This document shows, one piece after another, positions 1 to 5,500 of a stretch of 5,517 nucleotides of DNA. Positions within the stretch are counted from its first letter, which is position 1, and each line of letters starts with the position of its first letter. The DNA lies in contig JAIENF010000572.1 in assembly GCA_019751575.1 (NCBI GenBank), positions 1 to 5,517 on the forward strand. Direction: 5' to 3'. The notes under the pieces are model-generated. The model was given only the letters and a program-made list of their open reading frames with translations, was not told the origin of the DNA and did no database searches. The position numbers were made by a program, and so were the translations under genes. The stretch comes from Burkholderiales bacterium (GTDB lineage: Bacteria > Pseudomonadota > Gammaproteobacteria > Burkholderiales > CAIKXV01).

Positions 1-749
1 TCCTTCAGCGCCTGCGCGAAGTCGCGCGACTGGCGCTGGAACTCCGGTGACTCGAAGGTGCCCACCAGCAGCGACACTGGCACCGTGATGCGGTCGAGGT
101 GGCGCATCGGCGACAGCAGGTGCTCCATCTCGTCGGTGAACTTCACGTACGCGCCGCGCTTGGACAGGCGCGGGCCGCGCAGGTCGTACATGCCGCTCTG
201 CAGGACGTAGCCCTTGACGATGTCGGCCGGCACGCCGAACGCGCCCGTCCAGTCGGTGATCATCGCGCAGCCGGACAAGTGGGCGCCCGAGGAGCGGCCA
301 CAGACGTAGATGCGGTCGGGGTTGCCGCCGAACTCGCGCGCATGCTGCCAGGTCCAGCGGATCGCCCGGCGTACCTGGTCGACCATCGGGAACAGGCTGC
401 CGGCGACGTCCTGCACCGGCGCGAAATCCGGCACCACCATGTGTGCGCCGGCGCGCACCAGCATCTCGCCCGGGTACGCATGGTCGCGCGCCAGGTGGCC
501 CTTCCATGCCCCGCCGTGCACGTAGACCATCACCGGTGCGTCCGGCTCCTTCGTGCGGTAGACGTCGAGCTGCTCGACCTCCGTCGGCCCGTAGGCGGCG
601 CGCATCGGCGCACCGACGCGCTGGCGCACCTGCTCGCTCAGCACCGCCAGCCGTCCGTTCACCTGCTTCGAGTTCGGGGCCCAGACCTGCTGGTCATAGG
701 CATCGTCGAGCGCCTTCTGGTCGAGGTCCAGATAGACTTTGTCGCTCAT
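1..749 (-). CDS. Arylformamidase-like alpha/beta hydrolase (3' part beyond window)
   Basis: Partial gene: 249 codons are visible and the C-terminus lies beyond the left edge. The protein starts MSDKVYLDLDQKALDDAYDQ and has no signal peptide, so it is probably cytoplasmic. Seen: an oxyanion-hole motif HGGAWKG (residues 78-84) and a nucleophile elbow GRSSG (151-155, Ser153), as in the HGG-type esterase/kynurenine formamidase (KynB/AFMID-like) group. The segment VGTFESPEFQRQ (229-240) sits where these enzymes carry the acidic triad residue; here it is Glu233 rather than Asp. The catalytic His would lie outside the window. The ATG at 749-747 is preceded by GGAG seven bases upstream. The gene lies 38 nt after the CoA-transferase subunit B gene on the same strand, so it is probably the distal gene of the same operon. 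It may hydrolyse an amide or ester in the same degradation route. The family is confident; the substrate is unknown. Confidence 0.88.
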   Translation of the reverse strand, partial: MSDKVYLDLDQKALDDAYDQQVWAPNSKQVNGRLAVLSEQVRQRVGAPMRAAYGPTEVEQLDVYRTKEPDAPVMVYVHGGAWKGHLARDHAYPGEMLVRAGAHMVVPDFAPVQDVAGSLFPMVDQVRRAIRWTWQHAREFGGNPDRIYVCGRSSGAHLSGCAMITDWTGAFGVPADIVKGYVLQSGMYDLRGPRLSKRGAYVKFTDEMEHLLSPMRHLDRITVPVSLLVGTFESPEFQRQSRDFAQALK

Positions 750-787
750 CTCGGCACTCCGGGCAGGAAGATCAGGCGTCGATGCTA

Positions 788-1543
788 TCACCCCGCCGCG
801 ATCGCCCGTTCCGCCCAGCGCGCGTAGGTACCGGTCTCGATCATCAGCGGCCGCACGACCGTGCGCAGCACGCGAAGTTCGTCCGCCGTGGGTGCATCCG
901 TCGCGGGTACCGTCGACGCCTGCCCGAGGTCGAAGCCCGTGCTCTCGCGCACCCCGTCCAGCGTGTGGCCAGGATGCACCGAGTCCAGACGCAGTTCGCC
1001 GGCCGCGGCGTCGAAACCCAGCGTCGCCTTCGGCGTCACCACCTTGCTCGGTCCGCCGAGCCGCAGCACGTCCGGCGGCGTGGCGCCCGCGGCCGACACG
1101 AAGTCGCAGCGCTCGACCAGCGAACGCCGGGTGTGCTCGGTGCGGAACACCACGGTGCGGCGCGCACAGTAGTAGATCATCCCGCCACCGTAACCGCCGG
1201 GGAAGCGCATCGTCGGATGCTCCGGATCCTCGCCCAGCTGGTGCAGGTTGTAGTTGCCATGGCGATCGATCTGCACGCCGCTGACGAAGAACAGGCCCAG
1301 TTCGCCGCGCTGCGCGAGGAAGTGGAACTGGCGCGAGGTATGGAACGGCCGGAACACGGTGTTGAGGATGATCAGCTCGGCATCCGGCGCATGCGTGTGC
1401 TTCGCCAGCAGCAGGCCGGTGGCCGGCAGCTGCGACAGCGCCCCGCACGCGGAGACCTCGCCGTCGCGCACCTCGCGCGACAGCAGCACCGCCATCAGCT
1501 CGTCGTCGTTGTAGCCGCGCGGGTCAACAGGATTGACGCTCAT
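788..1543 (-). CDS. Class I CoA-transferase family subunit B (GctB/IpdB-like)
   Basis: Encodes 251 residues. It is recognised by the pattern FFVSGVQIDRHGNYNL (85-100), matching the GAQIDxxGN core of glutaconate CoA-transferase beta subunits, followed by a glycine-rich stretch RFPGGYGGGM (113-122) and the C-terminal pattern HPG...STGFDL (190-206). True transferases of this family carry a catalytic Glu in the strand after the first helices (HIIVESG in Acidaminococcus GctB). Here the matching stretch reads ELIILNTVF (56-64) with no Glu at that point. This suggests a hydrolase or ring-opening enzyme like IpdAB rather than a CoA transferase, which is inference. The ATG overlaps the stop of subunit A by four bases (ATGA). 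No separate strong Shine-Dalgarno is needed, and translation is probably coupled to subunit A. It should form a cytoplasmic complex with subunit A. Confidence 0.9.
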   Translation of the reverse strand: MSVNPVDPRGYNDDELMAVLLSREVRDGEVSACGALSQLPATGLLLAKHTHAPDAELIILNTVFRPFHTSRQFHFLAQRGELGLFFVSGVQIDRHGNYNLHQLGEDPEHPTMRFPGGYGGGMIYYCARRTVVFRTEHTRRSLVERCDFVSAAGATPPDVLRLGGPSKVVTPKATLGFDAAAGELRLDSVHPGHTLDGVRESTGFDLGQASTVPATDAPTADELRVLRTVVRPLMIETGTYARWAERAIAAG

Positions 1544-2406
1544 CGCCCGCCCCCGCGGATCGCATCCGGCACGAAACGTTCGACGTAGTCGGCCTGGTCT
1601 TCGACGCCGAAGACGTGTTCATCGAGCCATGCAGCGAAGGTCTCGTCCGACTGCGAGGCTGCTGCATACGCGCGCATCGCGTCGCGGTCGATCGGGTAGC
1701 GCCCGGTGAGCCCGCCCGGGTGCGCGCCGAACGGCGCATGCACCACCGCATCGACCAGGATCGACGGCAGGAACGCACCGTCGGCCGTCTTCTCGGTCAC
1801 GCGATCGACGATCTCCTCGACCGTCACCACCACCTGCGCGGACGCCTCGGCCAGCATCACCGACTCGACGTGGTAGCCGAACGACACGTTGCCGGCACGG
1901 TCGGCGCACTGCGCATGGAACACCGCCACGTCGGGACGCATCGCCCGCGCGACCACGCTCTTCAGGCCGCTGCCGAACGGATCGGGCGCGACCACCATGT
2001 CGTCGCGGCGGGCGAGCAGGTCGGTGCCGACCAGCCCGATCACCGGAACGTATGGAACCCCCATGGACCCAGCCTGGGCCTGCGAGAAGAGCACCCCTCA
2101 CGTATTGTCGAGGGCCCTCACCCGCGCGCCGAGCACGTGCCGCGCGAAATTCGGACCGGTGCGTGCGAACTCGCCCATGGTCACGCTGCAGGTGTCGACC
2201 ACCGAGACCGCACCGGCGCCGACCAGGAAGTCGATGTTGAGGTCGCCGCCGACCACGCCGATCACCCGCAGGTCGCGCACCTTGCGCCGGACCAGTTCGC
2301 GCAGGAAGGCCATCGGCGGGCGTTCCAGGTTGGCGCTCATCACCAGGCTGCTGCCCGACTTCACCCGGGCCGCGGCCACCTGCATCGATTCGAGTTTTTC
2401 GCGCAT
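1540..2406 (-). CDS. CoA-transferase family subunit A (GctA/IpdA-like) with in-frame TGA, candidate selenoprotein
   Basis: Reading through one TGA at 2100-2098 gives 288 residues, near the usual length of IpdA-type subunits. Seen: N-terminal MREKLESMQVAAARVKSG, a Rossmann-like core VIGVVGGDLNIDFLVGAGAV (48-67), CSVTMGEFARTGPNF (73-87), then ALDNT, the TGA at codon 103, then GVLFSQAQAGSMGVPYVPV (104-122). The frame does not shift: both halves are in the same register and both look like the family. The downstream half keeps VAPDPF, VAVFHAQCADRAGNVSFGY and VVHAPFGAHPGG. The start is the ATG at 2406, with GGAGG nine bases upstream. The gene's stop overlaps subunit B's start (ATGA), so full translation would be expected. 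A hairpin just after the TGA fits a bacterial SECIS element. Alternatives are a nonsense mutation (pseudogene) or a sequencing error. The family call is firm; selenocysteine is inferred. Confidence 0.85.
2060..2086 (-). promoter_or_regulatory. Candidate bacterial SECIS hairpin after the in-frame TGA
   Basis: In the mRNA sense, GGCCCA (2080-2075) pairs with UGGGUC (2071-2066) in six base pairs, one of them G-U, closing a GGC loop (2074-2072). If the A-U pair opens, the loop is AGGCU. After a 2x2 internal loop, a weaker lower stem pairs 2083-2086 with 2063-2060, including G-U pairs. The loop begins 23 nt after the UGA, inside the usual spacing of bacterial SECIS elements, and G stands first in the loop, as those elements require. 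It would recruit SelB with Sec-tRNA. The bulged U of the E. coli fdhF element is not evident. GC-rich coding DNA yields such hairpins by chance fairly often, so confidence is moderate. Confidence 0.45.
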
Positions 2407-2415
2407 GTTCAGTTT

Positions 2416-2420
2416 CCTCC
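2416..2420 (-). promoter_or_regulatory. Strong Shine-Dalgarno of subunit A gene
   Basis: GGAGG lies nine bases before the ATG at 2406 and fixes the start of the subunit A gene upstream of the TGA. By contrast, the GTG at 2094, right after the TGA, has no properly spaced ribosome site, only GAGG almost abutting it. The second half is therefore unlikely to be started independently. Confidence 0.8.
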
Positions 2421-2469
2421 GCCGGGAACGATAGCGCGAATCGGCCGCGGACGCCCTGCCCTGCCCGCG

Positions 2470-3078
2470 TCATTCCTGAGGCAGGTAGACCAGCATCACC
2501 GTTCCAAGACGGGACGTCAGTCCCTGCACCGGCAGCACGATGCGCTTGCGGCGGCCTTCGTCCGGATGCACGGACACGTCGCTTCCCGTGAGCAGCGCGG
2601 GCGGGAAGGACGTCGCGAAGTCGGTATCGAGGTACCGCCGGTCGGTCGAGCGCAGCACCTTGCCATCGGGGCCCGCCAGCAGCACGAGCGTGATGCGCGG
2701 GTTCTTCACCAGCTCGCCGAAGTACTGGTCTATCTCGTCCAGGTTGTTGCGCAGCATGCTGCTGCGTACCGACCAGGCGAGCGCCGCGCCGAACAGCGTC
2801 TCGAGTTCCACCGTCTGGCGCGCGACGGCATCGGCTGCGGCCGTCTGCAGCGCTGCGCGCTCGGTCTCCATGGCCTGGGCCATCGCCTGCCGTTCCTCGG
2901 CGAGTCGATGGTCGGCGGCGTTCGCCTGGTACTGGCTCCATCCGAACATGCCGAGAAGCGCCAGCAGCATCAGCAGGAAGAGCCACAGTGGCAGCCGGAT
3001 CCGCTGGAGGGCGGGGACCGTGGCTGCGGACTGCCGGGGAGCGGACGGTGCAGCAGATCCTTCGGACGACGATTCCAT
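2470..3078 (-). CDS. Single-pass membrane protein with extracytoplasmic sensor-like domain
   Basis: Encodes 202 residues from the ATG at 3078. AGGAG lies about seven bases upstream, and the 34 extra in-frame residues further upstream look non-coding (Cys/Arg-rich). Seen: a polar Ser/Ala-rich cytoplasmic N-tail (1-24), one hydrophobic helix at about 29-46 preceded by Arg (LWLFLLMLLALLGMFGW), an Ala/Gln/Glu-rich coiled-coil-like helix (52-95), then a mixed alpha/beta domain (100-202). That domain has ITLVLLAGPDGKVLRSTDRR (129-148), the strand-turn-strand shape of periplasmic PAS/Cache-type sensors, and ends LGTVMLVYLPQE. There is no kinase, HAMP, GGDEF or methyl-accepting domain after it, so it looks like a sensor input module alone. 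It ends 63 nt upstream of subunit A on the same strand and may be co-transcribed. The function is not recognised. Confidence 0.8.
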   Translation of the reverse strand: MESSSEGSAAPSAPRQSAATVPALQRIRLPLWLFLLMLLALLGMFGWSQYQANAADHRLAEERQAMAQAMETERAALQTAAADAVARQTVELETLFGAALAWSVRSSMLRNNLDEIDQYFGELVKNPRITLVLLAGPDGKVLRSTDRRYLDTDFATSFPPALLTGSDVSVHPDEGRRKRIVLPVQGLTSRLGTVMLVYLPQE

Positions 3079-3190
3079 GCGCGGCTCCTGATCGCCAGAG
3101 ATGGCCGATCGGGATGGCAAGAGTCGTGCCCGACGCGAAACGTGACCGGCAACGCGGGGCTCGCAGCCCCCGCAGTGCATCCGGGGGACG

Positions 3191-3220
3191 TTGGACCCGT
3201 CCGCCGAAAACCGCTATCCT
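3191..3220 (+). promoter_or_regulatory. Possible promoter of tRNA-Arg
   Basis: TTGGAC (3191-3196, weak match to TTGACA) is followed after 18 bases by TATCCT (3215-3220, four of six matches to TATAAT). This would place a transcript start a few bases before the mature tRNA. The local run of A residues (3207-3210) makes this the least GC-rich spot of the gap. It is position-based and weak. Confidence 0.4.
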
Positions 3221-3232
3221 TCGCGCAGCTTG

Positions 3233-3309
3233 GCGCCCGTAGCTCAGCTGGATAGAGTACAGGCCTCCGAAGCCTGGGGTCGTGGGTTCGAATCCCGCCG
3301 GGCGCGCCA
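3233..3309 (+). tRNA. tRNA-Arg (anticodon CCG)
   Basis: A complete cloverleaf. The acceptor stem GCGCCCG (3233-3239) pairs with CGGGCGC (3299-3305), then comes discriminator G3306 and an encoded CCA (3307-3309). The D arm contains GCTC...GAGT. The anticodon stem CAGGC/GCCTG encloses loop CTCCGAA, giving anticodon CCG, which reads CGG (Arg). The T arm GTGGG-TTCGAAT-CCCGC is canonical with one G-U pair. It stands alone, divergent from the catabolic operon and 58 nt before the protease-effector pair. tRNA-Arg genes are common integration points for mobile and defence islands, but no attachment-site duplicate is visible here. Confidence 0.97.
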
Positions 3310-3329
3310 GCCTGCTTTCCTTGCCGAAG

Positions 3330-3360
3330 CTTTCCCGCAACTGCCAACTGACAGGGAAGG
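3330..3360 (+). promoter_or_regulatory. Ribosome binding site of effector gene, with possible sequestering hairpin
   Basis: GGGAAGGG (3354-3361) gives a good purine-rich ribosome site six bases before the GTG at 3368. CTTTCCC (3330-3336) can pair with GGGAAGG (3354-3360) over seven base pairs (one G-U) around a 17-nt loop, which could mask the site. The ribosome site is well supported; the masking hairpin is speculative. Confidence 0.4.
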
Positions 3361-3367
3361 GCAACCC

Positions 3368-4111
3368 GTGTCGTTGCCGAAGTTCTATTCCAGGCAGTTC
3401 CGCGAAGAGATGCTGTGCCACCCCGTCTGGCAGCCGGGACTCGGGTACGTGCCCGGCGACATCGGCGTGATGCGCGACGGGGTGTTCATGCGGGAGGGAA
3501 GCTGCGCCGACTACACGACGGTGCAGGCCCGGATCGTCGAGGAAGACATCCCGGTCACGTCCAAGAGCAAATTCTCGGTCGGCGTCACGGTGTCGCTGGG
3601 CGTCGATGCCTCGGCCACCCTCGACCCCGATGCGAAGATCGGCGGCAAGCTGAGCTTCCGGCGCGGTGGCGGGATGGTGCTGCACATACCCACCCAACGT
3701 CGGCGCTACATCGACAACCTTCGCGAAGTGTTGCGCTCGCTGCCGTGGTCCACGGAGCGTTTCGGGTACGACACCGTGATGGTCTCCGAAGTCAGGCTGG
3801 CCAAGGCGATCGCGCTCGTGATTTCCGAGACCGGCGAAGCTAACGTGGACCTGTCCGGCAAGCTGACGGCGCTGCAGACGCTCGACATCACCGACGCCTC
3901 GATCTCGTTCGGCGCGACCTCGGCCGCCTCCTACACCACGTCGGTCGGCAACCCGAAGGGCAAGGCATTCCATCCCTATGGCCTGCTGCTCTACGCCGCT
4001 CGCAGCGGCTGGTGGCAGGATGGCAAGGTGGTACCGCTCGAAGCGGGGATCCCGGACGATGCAGGACTGGCGCCGTTCGAGGAAATCTCGCCGTATGACG
4101 AACGCCTTTGA
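3368..4111 (+). CDS. Beta-rich protein, candidate bacterial gasdermin-like pore-forming effector
   Basis: Encodes 247 residues from a GTG with a well-placed AAGGG. An alternative ATG at 3410 would give MLCHPVW, with Cys at position 3. There is no signal peptide or long hydrophobic helix. Seen: GYVPGDIGVMRDGVF (26-40), SKSKFSVGVTVSLGVDA (65-81), GGKLSFRRGGG (92-102), a helix RYIDNLREVLRSLPW (113-127), DTVMVSEVRLAKAIALVIS (135-153), DITDASISFGATSAASYTT (173-191), FHPYGLLLYAARSGWWQDGKVVPL (201-224), then an acidic tail ending SPYDERL. This order, alternating-polarity strands, one mid helix, a V-x-S-E-V strand, a final strand pair and a short tail of about 23 residues, resembles bacterial gasdermins. 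In those, a protease removes the tail and the protein forms membrane pores. Its gene overlaps a protease gene by 17 nt. The coding call is firm; the gasdermin assignment is a hypothesis, and it may be another beta-rich substrate of the protease. Confidence 0.85.
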   Translation: MSLPKFYSRQFREEMLCHPVWQPGLGYVPGDIGVMRDGVFMREGSCADYTTVQARIVEEDIPVTSKSKFSVGVTVSLGVDASATLDPDAKIGGKLSFRRGGGMVLHIPTQRRRYIDNLREVLRSLPWSTERFGYDTVMVSEVRLAKAIALVISETGEANVDLSGKLTALQTLDITDASISFGATSAASYTTSVGNPKGKAFHPYGLLLYAARSGWWQDGKVVPLEAGIPDDAGLAPFEEISPYDERL

Positions 4112-5447
4112 TCGGGCACTCGAGTATTCGGGAGCGGCGGCGGAAGCGCTGATCGCGGGTTACGACCGGGACAGCGGCGATTGGGCGTTCCCTCGCGACA
4201 GTCCGTTCTTCGACGCGGTTGCCGAGGCGCACCGACGCGGCGAACGCGGAGCCGGGCGGCACGTCGCAATCCTGGACTCCGCGTTCGACCTGTCGCTGCC
4301 TGCGCTGGCGAGCGGCACCCGTGTCTGCCTGCCGGGCCGCCCCGGTGCTGACCTGTCGCACGGCACTGCCGTCGCGCTGCTCGTGCGGACCGTCGCACCG
4401 GAGGCCACGCTGCACCTGTACGCCATCGGTGGTCCTGACGGGCCTGATCGCCACGCGGTAGCCACCGCGCTCCGGAAGCTTGCCGATTCCGAAGCGCAGA
4501 TCGTCTGCATGAGCCTTGGCGTCCCGGTCCCATTGAGCGATGTCACGCTCGCGCCGCATGATCGCCGGATGCTGGCGGCGCGTCCGCGGACTTGCCCGAC
4601 ACCGGGCCGCTGCCTGTGCGAAGCGGTGCAGGCGGCCATCGCGGTCGTGCCGTCACCGGCCGGCACTACGGGACGGACCCGCGCGGTGTTCGCCGCGGTC
4701 GGCAACGACCCGGGCAGCCTGTTCTGCCCGGCGATGGCGCACGACGCCTTCGCGATCGGGTTCCAGCAGGAGCGGCGGGTCGCCGACCCGGTGCGCGGCG
4801 AGAGCGCGTGGGCAACCGAGGCGAGCGGCTACGGCCAGTCGGCAGCGGGGGACTACACGCTGATGCAGCCCGCGACCGTGCTCGGCAGCAGCTTCGCGAC
4901 GCCCCTGGTCGCCGGGGCGGCGGCCTTGCAGGCAGACCTCGATGCCATCGCCGGCATGCAGCGCGCCTGCGCCCGGGGTGCGGTCGCCGACATCTTCCTT
5001 GCTCGGCACCGCACCGACCGCGCCGCGGGCACCACGGACCTGGCGTCGGCCCTGGCGTTCCACGGCGAGGCAGTGCACGACTTCCCGCACCGCGCGGCGC
5101 TCGAGGAAGATGGGCACTGGTGCATCGGCTGTGCACTCTACGGTGGCACGCTGTTCGTGAACGCGGGCCTCGCCCAGCTCGAAGCCGGTGCCCCCGCACG
5201 GGCCGAGACGCTGCTCCGGGTCGCTCGCCGGATCGTGCCGCGCAGCGCCGACGCTGCCGCCAACCTCGCCACGTGCCTGATGCACCTCGCCGGGGCGACC
5301 CACATCGATACCGGGCGCCGTCAGTTGCGCGAAGCGGTCGCCGCGTTCGACGAGGCGATTGCGCTGCGGCCTGGCTATCGCGGATACGACACGGCCCGGG
5401 CGCACGCGCTTCGACTGCTCTCGCTGCGCGGGACAGGCACCGACTGA
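4095..5447 (+). CDS. Cytoplasmic S8 (subtilisin-like) serine protease with C-terminal TPR-like region
   Basis: Encodes 450 residues. The ATG at 4095 overlaps the upstream gene by 17 nt, with GAGG at 4079-4082. All S8 hallmarks are present: VAILDS with Asp61, DLSHGTAVALLV with His89, VFAAVGND with oxyanion Asn204, and GSSFATPLVAGAAAL with Ser266. It has no signal peptide and no inhibitor-type propeptide, only about 55 residues before the first strand, so it should act inside the cell. The insert between His and Asn holds several Cys (PRTCPTPGRCLCEAV, 164-178). The C-terminal part (about 350-443) is helical and contains two TPR-like repeats: NAGLAQLEAGAPARAETLLR (356-375) and, at about 386-427, one ending AVAAFDEAIALRPGY. 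Such repeats usually bind proteins and could serve as the trigger or docking part. The overlap with the gasdermin-like gene suggests that protein is its substrate. The protease family is certain; the target is inferred. Confidence 0.93.
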   Translation: MTNAFDRALEYSGAAAEALIAGYDRDSGDWAFPRDSPFFDAVAEAHRRGERGAGRHVAILDSAFDLSLPALASGTRVCLPGRPGADLSHGTAVALLVRTVAPEATLHLYAIGGPDGPDRHAVATALRKLADSEAQIVCMSLGVPVPLSDVTLAPHDRRMLAARPRTCPTPGRCLCEAVQAAIAVVPSPAGTTGRTRAVFAAVGNDPGSLFCPAMAHDAFAIGFQQERRVADPVRGESAWATEASGYGQSAAGDYTLMQPATVLGSSFATPLVAGAAALQADLDAIAGMQRACARGAVADIFLARHRTDRAAGTTDLASALAFHGEAVHDFPHRAALEEDGHWCIGCALYGGTLFVNAGLAQLEAGAPARAETLLRVARRIVPRSADAAANLATCLMHLAGATHIDTGRRQLREAVAAFDEAIALRPGYRGYDTARAHALRLLSLRGTGTD

Positions 5448-5500
5448 CCGGGATTCACGACCGCTCCCGCGCGGCGGCGCCCGGTCGGCGCCGGTCAGTC
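5442..5500 (+). repeat. Inverted repeat over the protease stop, possible transcript-end structure
   Basis: GACTGACCGG (5442-5451) and CCGGTCAGTC (5491-5500) are perfect 10-bp inverted copies 39 bases apart; the first contains the protease TGA. Between and overlapping them, CGGCGCC (5475-5481) and GGCGCCG (5487-5493) form a competing 7-bp hairpin with a 5-nt loop. No T-run follows, so it is not a standard Rho-independent terminator. It may protect or end the transcript. The rest of 5448-5517 shows no gene. Confidence 0.45.

Noticed and set aside
1540..2094. Separate gene for the second half of subunit A starting at the GTG after the TGA
   Set aside because: It would begin in the middle of the family fold and has no properly spaced ribosome site. 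Both halves share one frame, so one interrupted or recoded gene is simpler.
2098..2100. TGA read as Trp by an alternative genetic code
   Set aside because: TGA is used as the real stop of subunit A, subunit B, the sensor gene and both plus-strand genes, and the high GC content does not fit code 4 organisms.
3154..3173. Hairpin GGGGCT-CGC-AGCCCC as a terminator
   Set aside because: It has no T-run on either side and lies between divergent genes, where no transcript is expected to end.
1615..3255. A 546-codon open frame on the plus strand
   Set aside because: It lies opposite the CoA-transferase and sensor genes, is rich in His/Arg/Gln as antisense frames in GC-rich genomes are, and shows no recognisable domain.
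3233..3309. Possibility that the tRNA is a selenocysteine tRNA tied to the TGA
   Set aside because: The anticodon is CCG, not TCA, and the acceptor and variable arms have ordinary tRNA-Arg lengths.
1619..3973. A 784-codon open frame on the minus strand
   Set aside because: Its sequence is Arg/Gly/Ala-rich and low in complexity, and it crosses the tRNA and genes on both strands in another frame. It is an artefact of GC-rich DNA.
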